The notes under the pieces: model-generated | Database searches by the model: none | Told to the model about the DNA's origin: nothing | What the model saw: the letters and a program-made list of their open reading frames with translations, nothing else | Assembly (NCBI GenBank): GCA_004026145.2 | Contig: CP034980.1 | Location: forward strand, 7,369,667-7,433,666 | Origin: Takifugu bimaculatus | Lineage: Eukaryota; Chordata; Actinopteri; Tetraodontiformes; Tetraodontidae | Direction of reading: 5' to 3' | DNA: 64,000 nucleotides | Part shown: in pieces, positions 1 to 12,020 of the stretch | Numbering within the stretch: the first letter of the stretch is position 1 | Layout: each line of letters opens with the position of its first letter | Made by a program: the position numbers and the translations under genes

Positions 1-3000
1 GAAGTCACACTTTGGGGAAGGTTAAAATATGGCTTGTTTACACAAAGTATTTGGCAGCCTTGGAAGACAATCTGTCTGTCCACATCAAACAATAGATTGA
101 GTTTCTCCGCAGCGGCAGCGGTGTCTTAAAGACGACTCTTCTGATAGTCGTGATGTCTGTGTTTGCTCAGCCTGACAGCGAAAGTGAAGAGTTTTTTTAA
201 AGTGTGGGGGCGAGGCCATTTTGGGATCTGCAAGAATTGACCATTATGACAGTATCATTTCACATTAGATATAGCTATACTGTTGCTGTACCACTGTGGA
301 GGATGGGGGGGGGGGCGACTCTGCTCTGGGGACATTATTGAAATGTGCACACCAACCATAGAAGAAAGAAGAAGAAAACAAGAGTGACAGTAAAAAACAG
401 AATAAGAGGCATTAAAGGCATCTGGGAGAAAAACAGAGAAACCAAAGGACCCATCAGCACGTCTGCCAAGACTTAGATGTCAGACTGTTTGTTTTGCCTT
501 GTACGTCGACGAGACCGCTCTCTTTCTCTCCGTGTGGTTCTGATTCTCCACCCGGCTGCGGCTCATAAACTTTACCTCCACTGGACACGTCCGTCTGGCA
601 CTCGGCGAGCCCAGCCCCTAAACAAAAAGGCAATATGTAAATGGGAAAAGAGCCAATTAGGGAATATATCTTATTTGAAAGGGCGTTTAATAGTTTAATA
701 CCAAAAACATGTTCCTGCCTCCCTGGTAATGTTTCACATGTGAGGCTGTGGGATTCTGAGGAGGGGGGAGGGGAGGGTGGGTGGTGAAAGGAGGAGGAGG
801 AGGAGGAGGAAGGGGGATTGAACGTGCTTGGTGGCAAACATTTGTTTATGTTTTCCTGCTGGTGCATCGTTTCAAAGGGCAGCAGGCATACCCCATCGGG
901 GGTTCACATCGCCCAGCTATTGGAAACACATTGCTGGCACGCTTCGTATGCTAATGCCCCGAGCTAATAGTCCTGTTTGCACAGTGCAGAGAAGAGATGC
1001 GATGGACTTTCTTCGAGAAACAATAATATTTTATCAGGGAGACATTAGCTCATTTGGTTTCAATTATAGTCTTATGTCCCTCCTGATGGGGGAAAGAAAG
1101 CTTGTTTTCCAGGACTCCTGGTGTGAGGGGATAACCTGCTCTTTGTGTATATTAGTGCTTCAAAAGAAAATGATTTGACTTTGGAGACATAAATGACACA
1201 AAAGCAACGACACATACGTCTCTGCCGTACTCACTGGAGGCAATAATGCATCGTGTTTGTCCTCGTCCGCCCGTCCAGCGTCACATTTCATTAAATATAC
1301 ACCAAAAACTGTGCTACTTCTGATTAAAATGTCTTTTGACATTTTGCTTAGCAGCACTTCTTTGCACGCAACACATTTTTAAATTAAATTAGGAATTTTG
1401 CAGATGTCTCACTCACAGGGAATGACATTTATCAGAGTCCTAAAAATGGCCTCAGATGTAATATCAGAAAAGCCATTTTGTGGTTAGGAACCTTTGAAAT
1501 AGCAAAGAGAAATATACAAGTTGTTTTGTCGAAAGTGAAATTTGACATCAGATCTTTTTTAATGCATCAGAGAAAATCACATTGCTGTGATGTATAAAAT
1601 ATGCAATGCCTCTTAAAATGAAAGACATTAATCCCCGTTAAATGCAGTATATTCAAACTACCAATCAAACACACTGTGATCTTGCAGAAAAAAAAAACAT
1701 TTATATATTTAATTTTATTTTGGTTTTGATGCAAAAAATAATAACTTATTAATATATAATAACTGACACTGCAATAGTCTGACTATTTAATGTCAACTTA
1801 CCATATCTATCAGACAGTGAATATGAGACTGACCAGACATCATATGCGATTGGCTGCAGTGGAGCAACGAGCAGGACACTGTGCACGGCGCCGAGCAGGG
1901 TGAGGCCGTATCGCCGCTTTAATTTTTTCTCCCCAAGGTGAGCTGGGAAGAGATCAGTGCCACTAAACCCCGGGAATTACCCTAGATATTGGCCCCCTGT
2001 GCTCTGCAAATGAAATCCTGCCATCGGCAGGAAGAACATGGTGGTTAACACTCTGAAAATCAGTTTTTGTGCAGGCCACAGCTGACGTGAAGGGGCAAGA
2101 GAAAGTAGCAGAGAGGGGAGGGGAACGGGTGGAAATGGAGGAAGGATGCTGTGGAAAAAAAATGCATTTCTCATAAGAGAAGGAGACATAAAATGGAGGA
2201 AGATGGTTCTCCCCTTCAGCAGTTTTTAAGTAAAATTACCTTCATTTCAGGTGTGTGTGTGTTGGCTTTTAGTGGTGTTTGACAGAGATCTGAAAGACAG
2301 ACTGTATATGGACAACAGACACGGCAAATGATGTGACGACAAACTGCAGTTTGTACTTTGGAGTGACCAAACCAGTAATGAAACTGGAACCGAAGTCCAG
2401 CTGTCTGAGTGCCTGAGCAGGGGTCTGGGGGCCACGCTGAGTGGTGAGATGGAAATCAGTCACTGTGATTATAACCTTCACTGTCCTAAACTTGACCAGC
2501 TGTCTGCAGGCGTGAGGCGTCGATCCCACATCCAGTATAAGTGGCAGACGGCTAACATATATACTTTAGATGTAAACGGCTTTTAAATTATACCTGCACA
2601 TTATGTAGGCTTTTTTGGTTTAAAATGTTTTTCCTTCACATTTCCATTAATCCTTTGGTTTATATTGTGATTGTTGCAAACTGCCATAAAATTCACAATC
2701 TGCGTAATCAGGGAGCGCAAGCCCTCTGTCAAGCAGCTCATTTTCCCACATACTGTGACTTACACCACTGGTGCCATATATTATTGATACGAGGTTCTAT
2801 AACATAATAGGTTCCTATATAGTCAAAGCCCCTTGGCTTTGATCTTTGGAAGCTCGCAGTACTCCGAAATATGGAACATCATCCTGACAATGATTTACTT
2901 GACAATATAGCAACAACAGAACTACTCTAATCTAGATGATCATATGTCTGAAATGGTTTTAATCAAAGCTTTAACTTGTCGAATGTTTTGACTGTCTAGT

Positions 3001-6000
3001 CGTAGCAGCGGTATATGCTCTAAACTCCTGTCTATCCAGGAATAATAAAGGGATTGTACACATTTTCAGCCATTTCCAAAGAAGAGAACTTCAGAAACAC
3101 TTCAAAATAATTTTAACCTTTACATAAAGGGGGAAATCAGTCACCAGCTTGTTTCACTATCAGACAGGCCACACCAGAGGAAACCGTATATGCTGTTATA
3201 TTTCAGCACTCACTTGGGTCAGTCTCAATTTCCCTCAGAGAGATACACCAATGCACACCCATATACGTAACACCCATACACACACACACAAATCCAACAT
3301 GCGCACACACGGATAATATTTATCGGAATGTAAAACAAGACCGTCTCCATTTAGCACACCCCTCGCCATATGCTCCCCAAAATAGCAGGTGCCTATCCAG
3401 AACACCGCACTGGGAGTATTCTGAGCCTCCGAATAAATGGAGCGATGTTTACTCATCACCAGAACGAAAACAGCGCTAATCTCCAATCATTTCCAAAAGG
3501 CAGATAGTTAGCAAGGAGAGGCTAAAAATAGTCCAGAGCGTAAAACATTCCAGCATCGATGGAGCTTAGCTTTGATCTGGCGATGTTCAGGCCCTGGTGC
3601 CGAGAAAATGATTAGCACTTCTGTACAGTGATTTAGGACGTTCTATATATAAGTGAATTCAAAAGAAGTTAATATGATAATTGGTACATAGTTCACTGGG
3701 ATGGAAAATAAACATTGGGGGCAGTATTTGGAAAACAGTTACGCTGGAGTGACATTGTTTTCTCAGTTGGTTTGTTTTATCCAAGATAAAACCCATTAAA
3801 AGTCTACGAAAGTTCTAATAACTGGGAAACTTTGCTGTCAGTATGAGCTGTCATTAATTTACTTCTGACACGAACACGCTGGAAAATGGGTCATATTAGA
3901 CAACTGACATAAGAGGAACAGTTAATTCAGTTTATAGAAAACATGTTTGGAATTAAATCTGCCATTTGTGATATATGCATCAGTGAAAGAGTAAAAGTCA
4001 GTTTTGGTTTCAATTAGACTTCAAAATAGGAGCAAATCTTTATCTCATGTAAATGAGTTCCAGAAATATTCTTGCACTAGTTAAATATGCCAAACCACAA
4101 CTATGAAATAAAAATGGTTTGGATGAATGTAACACTCACATCTAAACTGTACTGTGAGAAGACGTTGTTGTACTTTATATCATCTTGAGAAGATGTGATA
4201 TTTATATATATTCTACTGTTTTGTAGCATGTTATAAATAAGAATGGCCTTTTTATAATTTCACAATCATAGCCAAAATGTGGTACAATCTCTGGAAGTCT
4301 AGCAGAGTTTAGAGGAAGAAACTGCATGCAGACAGTCACACATATAATTCAAGAAACCTGTAAATGGAAGAAGACTCAGCAACTCTTTAAGAAGCTTTCC
4401 TGAACATAGTTCTCCATAAAGCTGTATGTTAGAGCTTTTACACTTTGGTTTAGATGCAATGTGTTAATGAGTTGGCAATAAAAGCACCATTTGGATTGGA
4501 TTTTCCACCTGTTTTTTTTTTTTAATGCTAAGCTATGCTAACAGCCTTCTAAAGCTACTTTAGAGACATGTTTAGTCACAGCGTGGTGTCCAACCCACAT
4601 CTAGATGGGAAAATAATGTTTATTAGAAGTTCAGCAGTGCATCCATTACTGAACAAAATATTTGTCTTATGATGCAGGAAAAGCAAAAGCGTTGTTTCTG
4701 TTTCTAAAGTGGGCTCTGTCATCGGTATAACATATCCATGAAAGATGAAAGAAACTGGCAGACTTTGACTACACGGACTCGAACGTTTCACTCATCAAAA
4801 GATGTCGTTTCCCCGTCTGTCTATCTGGCAGGAAATTCTGTCATCTCATGTTGCCCGCCGTGAAAAGCACACAAGGAGAGGGCAGACGTCATAAAAAAGT
4901 GCCTATCCACCTGTTGTTCTGGAACTGGGGGACCATTTGAACCCCACCTGCAATTCTTTTGGTCTGGCAGACTGAGATTTGGATCTATGTGTGCACGGAC
5001 CAAGTGTGTCTCCCCATAAACAGGTGGGGTTCCCCCGCCACAGATATCGAGTTCCGCTCTTTGATAACCCATTACAGACTTCATTAATTTCACCGAGTGC
5101 GGCCACGCACTCGCCGTCTGACAGCCTCGCTCAGGAATTTCTCTGTGAGCACACCTCCTCCGGGCTTGTGTAAGTTTTACAAGCAGAGATTAACATGTGT
5201 GAAAACAAATGTAATTTAACACTTTATTGTTGTAGCCGTGAGCCGGACATGCCCAGTGCGGCACTGAAGTGATATGCCCCGATGAGAAATATGAAAAGTT
5301 TTCCTTCCTCTGGGGAGGGAACCATACGGGAGTGGCTGAAGTCCATTTAAACCAAATCGCACCAGAAAGGATGAAAGTCCCTTCGTGCTTTAACCATACA
5401 AAGAGATTAAAAGGAGGCAGAGTGCAGTTGAAGAAAACAGAGGTAGTGACAAATCGCATTTTGCAGTTATGCTAATAGGTCTCCAGAGCCTGAGCACATT
5501 TTTTTTCTGAGCTTTCTAAGCCAGGAAACCCTCTACGCACAAACAGCTCCCATGTCCAACTGTGCAGAGCTAATGTGAGTGGTACATTGTTTTCTTGACA
5601 TTGATTGGTTATTCTTGTCCACATGGGACACCTGACACCACAGCCCTCTTGATTCCAGTTGTGCTGTGACTCATTTCTGTCTGGCAGATGACACAGTGGC
5701 ATGAGATGAACTTGTGCTGGTCCTGGCTCCAACCTCGCCAGAGCTCCGAGTGCTGTGCCTCCACAGGCACGTCTAGCATTGCTCCCAACCAGCAGAACAA
5801 TGCCAGGGGATTAGGAGGCTGAGCTTAATTTAGACACAAAAGAATGCATGCAAAATCATATGGAACATTTAAACCAGCAGCTTTTGCGAGACAACTGCCT
5901 TTTCTTAAATTATTGTTACACTTTGTGGTGATTTAACTGTATCTGTGGTTGATTCTAATCATTTGGGATTAAAATTCATCCAAATTTAATTAATCGCTAG

Positions 6001-6480
6001 TGATAGAAATGATGCGTATAAGTGAGAAATACTGTTTGAAGCAGACGGTAAGCAAAAGTTCAGTTATAATCTAAAAATTCACACTGGAAATTCGATCTGT
6101 GGCACATTTGCTCGACAGGTTTTCGTTACAGACCCAAACGTCCTGTTAAATATTTGAATTGCCCAAGATTGACACAAGATTGACCATGGTACATAAAGAC
6201 AGACAGCTCATTAAGAGCGGGGACAAGTGCTGGGGCATGAACTTGACCTGCAGAGGGCGAAAAGGACAGAGCTGACAATATTTTTTATCTAAAGCCCGGA
6301 CATAAACTGCTCTCTGCAGTTTATGGAGTTCAAGGAGTCTTGATTCGATGACTTTGACAGCATCATCCTGTCCACTATCTACCGTAGCGACAATGCATCC
6401 GATCATCAATCAATAAATGAAGCTACACAGGTTCATGGATATAAATGTGATGGGCGGGTATCCTAGCTGTCATTATCGTC
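1..6480. other. gene-poor flank upstream of pitx2, part 1
   Basis: No coding exon, RNA gene or intact transposon could be recognised on either strand. The open frames here are short and low-complexity or lack splice-compatible context. The segment has a GGA-rich run near 791-812 and a short CA run near 3278-3292. The stretches around 900-1130 and 5030-5110 are unique-looking and rich in homeodomain-type TAAT cores. They could be conserved enhancers of pitx2, since this side corresponds to the PITX2 gene desert in mammals, but conservation cannot be judged from one sequence. Confidence 0.6.
791..812. repeat. (GGA)n microsatellite
   Basis: A purine run of AGG/GGA triplets. The opposite strand reads as a poly-serine/proline-like open frame, which is a repeat artefact and not a gene. 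Confidence 0.85.
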
Positions 6481-6487
6481 ACAAAAA

Positions 6488-6556
6488 CTACAGGCTCTAC
6501 TGGTAATCGGTAGAGCCAGTAATAAAGGCTCTACCGATTACCAGTAGAGCCTGTAG
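6488..6556. repeat. perfect 30-bp inverted repeat (fold-back)
   Basis: Left arm 6488-6517 and right arm 6527-6556 are exact reverse complements over 30 bases, separated by a 9-base spacer containing AATAAA. Each arm also contains its own smaller hairpin (GGCTCTAC paired with GTAGAGCC), so a single strand could form either one long stem or two short ones. The flanking bases (A-rich on both sides) do not extend the pairing. No coding potential. It could be a fold-back mobile element remnant, a recent templated inversion, or a hairpin RNA source; the sequence alone does not decide. Confidence 0.95.
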
Positions 6557-7444
6557 AAAACACCGCAAAAATGGGGGACGTCATGTGCGCTCCACTACTT
6601 TACCTTTCCATGTCCCTCACAGCATTTTTTTGGGGGGGGGGGGGAATCAAAATATATGTAGGTGCCTCTGCAAAAATCTTTTTTATTAAGGCTTTCATCA
6701 TAGGATTAATATAATATACTTCACCCTGACATCCAGTTCCACTGGTGTGTTCCAGGAAAATACTGTAGACTGACCAGTACTGATGAAAGAATGAGACCCC
6801 CTCTGTGGCAAATGAGAGCCACTTGTGCAACATTGTTTAAAGGATACCCAATGACGTTTATTTTTAGAAAGTTATACCAACTATTTAAAAATGTCCTCAT
6901 AATGTAATGCACAGGTGACTGCTGTCATTTTTCTTGCTGAGTGGCTACAACTGTTGGACTCGTTGTGGTTTTGAACTTCAGAGAAGCTGGTCGGTTTGAC
7001 GCTGCAGAGCAGGACACTCTGAGTTCTGGCCACGGTCCTGGGACGCATTGGTCCCTCAAAAATACTTTTTACTTTTATTTGTATTGAGGGCATTGAATGT
7101 AGGGAGATTGTGGATGGAAAACCAAAGTAGACCTTTTCACTTTTCAACAATCACTGTTCAGATTTTTCTCACTTGATGACTAAATGTCTGGGTTTTTACC
7201 AGTTCACTTGTAAACACGGTACAAGGGTCACCAGGGTCGGTCGGTACCTTCAAACCTTTTGCAAGCCTACGTTAATTTCTACATGTGTGGTGGAGTTGGA
7301 CAGGAACGCTGGAAAAGTAGAAAAGACCACCCCAACACACAGCCCTTGAGTTTGCAGCAACTAGACAGCAGTAATTTCTGTTGTGTTGTTTGATACAAAA
7401 TCATATTGATCTTTGCCGCTTTGCCTTTGCATCCCCCAGCGCAT

Positions 7445-7483
<39 letters not shown>

Positions 7484-10400
7484 AGCCAAATCCTCCCACA
7501 CAGGCTGCGCTCTCGAAAGATCGCTTTCAGACAGTTTACGGATGCCAGGCACACGCTGAGAATTATTCTCAAGGAATATTACTTTAAAACACGGACAGAT
7601 CCCGCCCGCAGAAATGAGGCATTACGCGGGTGTTGAACGGAGCGGGGAGATACGGGCTTGAAAAATGACACCATGTCGTGAGCTATCAGTTTCAGTTGCT
7701 CAAAGAGAAACATCTGGCTGGTCTGGGCTCCAAAGAGTACAAACGGAGCTAAGGAGACTGTATAAGCTGACAGCAGGCAGCCTTCAAAGCAAATGCTGCC
7801 ACTGTTGTTGGCTCCTAATACACTTTGCTTAAGATCTTAATCAGTTTTATGGCCTTAAGTCCAGCAGTGACAAAGGTTGGGGGGAAAAAAAAACAATACT
7901 TACTCTGTATGATGGCATATGATGAACATATGATACCCCACCTATGGCTGTTTAATATGGTTACCACTTTGGTCGTTGGACACAGAGTTTGGCTTTACAG
8001 TAATCCATCAACCAGGGGTGAGAAATAACCTTCTAAATTTGGCCCCTACATCTTTAGCCTGTTCTCTCGCTGGGTACAGGGGCAGCTGAGGAGACAACCC
8101 AACCATCAGTCATAACTGCTGGACCAAGGCCCAGAGTCCCTGTCACCAGAAGGGGATTAAACAAAAGAATCTTCCCCTCATTCGCATAAAAGCCAAGCAG
8201 GTCAAAAGGATCTAGAATGATTTCCACAGCCAATGATGCACTAGCTTTATGACTGTGGTCCACTGTGTGCACAGATTGTAAGTGGTAGTCCTCCAAGGGG
8301 TTATTTTTTAAGCTGACATGCATCCAACTCTACAGCAGAGAGGTTTTTGAAATTGTTAAAAGTAATAGCTCAGTTGGTACACGCACACATGCTATCATCG
8401 TCAGTCTTAACATCCTGAAATAATGATGAACCATGTTCCCACATGTGTCATTAGCTCCTTCTGTATCAGGCCAATTAACGGTCTTTAACACCAGCATGAG
8501 CCACAAAATATGGGCCCTGTAAAAGGCAAGTGTGAGACTAGCGAGAGGAAAACATTTGGGTAAAAGGAGTCAAAACTGGGAATTGCTCCTGTAACGCTGC
8601 TGCGAGACCACAAAAATCTCTCTGTGAACCACGTCAAGACTGTGATCATTATTTCACTCTTTCCTCCAGATTTGCGCCTGTATTCTTTTACCACCACATC
8701 AGCGTTTTTGCTCCAAATGAAATGTGAAGGTATTCCCTTTCCGACCTGCTTTTTTTGTGATCTCGATAAAAAAAACAAAAAAAACGGAACTTTCTTTTTC
8801 TGCAAGATGCGAACTGAAGCAGCTGCACTTTTTAGATGGTCTTTAAATAAAGGGTTTTACACTAAGGATTCAGAGATGCACATAAAAGATTATATTCACA
8901 AAAAACCTGTCACAATACATTGTCAAATTATTATTTTTATTTTTTTTCACTCTGAATGTAATTTTCTAACTCAATAAAAAAAAACTTTAACAATGGTCCA
9001 AAAGTGTGCAACTTTGTGTGTTCATTTACATCAAACCTATAGAAGGCCTTCGGGCAGTTGTGTTTTCAGTCTCAATGTCAGATCTAGAATACAAACTGGC
9101 ATTGTTCAAAATAAATGACTCTTTTATTATTGTCTTTTGCTCCAAGAGCAGACCTTTTCACACGTCCTCTCACCTTAAGCTTGTCTAGGCAACAGCCAGC
9201 CTAATGTTCTTGGATGTTTCAAATGTGTTGAACACAGCGAGGCAATTTCTAAGTTGGAACATAAATATACACTGGCAACGACGCATACCTTGTGGTTGTA
9301 GGACTTATTCCACAGAAGTACTCATGGTGAAATGATTGACATGCAGAGTTTAAATAATGGTGTAGCCGTCCCATGCTCTCTTCAAAGTGCAACTTGTGCA
9401 ATTTCTGAAACGTTAAAATGTATTAAACTCCCATTCTGCGCTACAGGCTAAGGCAGGACTTCATCCCTTACTAGCTGAAAGTTGCAGGGTTATTTTGAGA
9501 ATGATACTTTCATCCGCCCAGAATCTGAGCTAAGTGGCGTATACATTTCACATCTAAACTCAAGCAAGAAATTATCTGTTATATTACATCACAGTGACAT
9601 TTGCCAATGTAGATGCTTTCCACACCAGAGTGTCACGCTGAAGGACATGTTTCCCTCTGAAAATTGGGGATGCTAGGAGTTTTCAGATGAAAGGACTGCT
9701 GCGAGGGTTCGTTGGCAGACTGCTGTTGGCTGCAGGGATTCGCTACTTTTCCACCAAAAGTAAAAGAAAAGCTAAATGTGTGCAATTCTCTGTATTCTGT
9801 GACCCACTGTTGACTGTATTTCCATTAGGACTGTATCATCCAGAAGGAAAAGTCACACCAAAGACGTAAAGAAACCTTTGCTCCAATTAATTCCAGGAGC
9901 TGAAGGACAACGATACCCTGATTTTATTTGTGCAACCAGGGCGACCTGTAACGTGACTGGCCCTTACATTCAGCAGCACCAACACCTGGTAAATAAAGTT
10001 TTTTCATGGATTTAAATACTCTGCGTTGCCACTGGTGCTAACCCAGTTCTGCTAGTTGCACAGAAATAGAAAGAGATTTAACCTTCCCTACAAAAGTACT
10101 ATGGATCTTAAGAATAGCCAGGACTTTGGTCTGGGTCCATTTGCAGCCATTCTTTTCTATGTTTCAAAATGTCAGCTGTTGGTGTTTTAAATGTTCATAC
10201 ATGTGGTCGATGGGGGGGCTTCCTACTGAGGCAAAACAGTCTTCTCATAGCTACCATTGGTTCCAGTTCCTGCACAGCAAATGTGCCAGATAGATGGTTC
10301 TTCTTCATGAAGTTCTCGCTCAGCAGTTGCTGAAACAGATCAAGTGTTCATCAGTTTAAATTTACATTTAATAACTCTTCTTTTGTGCAAAGTTTTTAAT

Positions 10401-11230
10401 CATTTCTGCATTCATGGAAGTGATTTTTATTTCACGACATGCTACCTCATAACTTCTCCAATAAAACACTAATAAATTTATAATAGAAACATTCTCATGA
10501 GCACATTTGATCTTCTATTTCCACAACTGCACGCAACTGAATCAAAAGGAAATTACTGTATAATAATAGAAATCACCCATTTTCTGAGCTCAGTACAGTC
10601 ATGCAGTTTCAGTCTGGAGAAGAGAACACATTGAAATGCAGAAGTGGTTAATACGGTTATCCCACGGCTGCAAAAACAGCACTTGTGACTCTTGAGAGCT
10701 CTCGTTCTCTGCTTCAGTTGACTACCACCAAACCTAAGAGAGGCATATGAAGTCATCACAAAAGTCAAGAGCTACTGTGCCACAGAGACTGATGCTCGAG
10801 GGGGGAAGAAAAGTTGGCAGAAATTCAGTGGTGTGTCACTGGAAAGGTTTTGCAAGTGGGAGGAGACAGAACAAATTGGGGAAAAGGGATTGAGAGAGGA
10901 ACTGGCAGAGGTTGAAGTAGAAGAGGGACTGAAATGATGGCGAAGGGAAAGTGCTTGGAACAAGGACATACAGAAGAGGAAAGAGAGAAAAGTCATCAGC
11001 AGAAGGTGTAAGAGTCATAGTGGTAGAGGAGAGAGAGTGGCGGCGTTGATGTAAGGAGGTGAAAGACATTTTCTCTGGCTCCAGGCCCAGCTGGTGTCTG
11101 TGTTGGACCGCCATGAGTGTCAGATCTTTATGCCAACCCTGGAGACAGCTGTAGGTGTCAACACCACGGCAGGCTCAGTTATTCTTCCCCACAAACCTCT
11201 GTCATGTGTTTGTGAACACAGCGGCCCTGC
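6557..11230. other. gene-poor flank upstream of pitx2, part 2
   Basis: No supported gene. The segment contains a homopolymer G run at about 6631-6643, a CA microsatellite at 7451-7482 and otherwise unique AT-leaning sequence. Open frames of up to about 117 codons near 8.6-9.0 kb are A/T-rich, lack recognisable domains and are most simply chance frames. Confidence 0.55.
7451..7482. repeat. (AC)n microsatellite
   Basis: Sixteen uninterrupted AC dinucleotides, producing threonine/histidine or cysteine/valine shadow frames. Confidence 0.95.
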
Positions 11231-11289
11231 TGTCACAACAACCACATATCGCACTGACACAGGGCTCGCCACCATCTTGCAACTACACG

Positions 11290-12020
11290 CCGAAAAATTC
11301 TAAATATTTTAGCCAGAATCAGAGAATCAAGCGCGACAAGATTAAAAGTTGTGACAGAGGCTTTTTGTGCCACATTCACAATGAAACTGTGATTCAGAAC
11401 CATGGCTTTCGAATTGTTATAAATCATGTACGAACGCCATGTTTGACCACAAATCAAACTGATAGGATGACATTTTACACAAGCCTTAATTGGTTCCAGA
11501 AGTCTGAAAACATCTCTACTATCACTGAACATATCTCTGGGACTAGTTTAAAAGGGAAACCGTTTTATACAGAAAAAGGGCAAATACAGGCCAAAAGACA
11601 ACAATTCCATTATTCCTGCTAACATGGATACTGGCTCCATTGGCGTCCAAAAAGGTAGCGCTACCTTTTGCAGATGGGAGGAGAGCGGTGAGGAGCACAA
11701 ACTTAGCACCTTCCTCAATAATGTGGTTAGTTCCGGTCCAATGAGAGTATCTCTGACTCTGGGATAACAGGGATCTAGCAACAGCAACATCAGATCCAAA
11801 ACACTACGGCTATGTCAATACAATATTCCGACTTTGAAGAAGCGAAAATATGTGCTAGAATAATATGTTGTGACAAAATAGATAAGACCAGAAGGTTTGC
11901 GAAGGATAATGTGCAACATGTGTCTGTTTTTTCAAATGGAATTCCTCCAGTTAGGTGATGACAGATAACTCTAAATTTAGCTGCAGTCTTCCTCAAAATA
12001 ATGCGTCCAAATCACAGACG
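11290..12020. other. possible decayed dispersed repeat with internal palindrome
   Basis: This block has a different texture from its surroundings and contains a perfect 20-bp palindrome (11650-11669, centred on GGTAGCGCTACC). An open frame of 155 codons on the plus strand (11155-11622) overlaps frames of similar quality on the minus strand, and neither shows a domain I recognise. The texture suggests an old non-autonomous transposon, but I cannot identify terminal repeats or target-site duplications. Low confidence. Confidence 0.25.
11650..11669. repeat. 20-bp perfect palindrome
   Basis: Ten bases are followed immediately by their exact reverse complement (AAAAGGTAGC then GCTACCTTTT). The symmetry does not continue beyond 11650 and 11669. 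Confidence 0.9.

Noticed and set aside
7279..7636. Cysteine/valine and threonine/histidine-rich peptides
   Set aside because: Translations of the (AC)n microsatellite.
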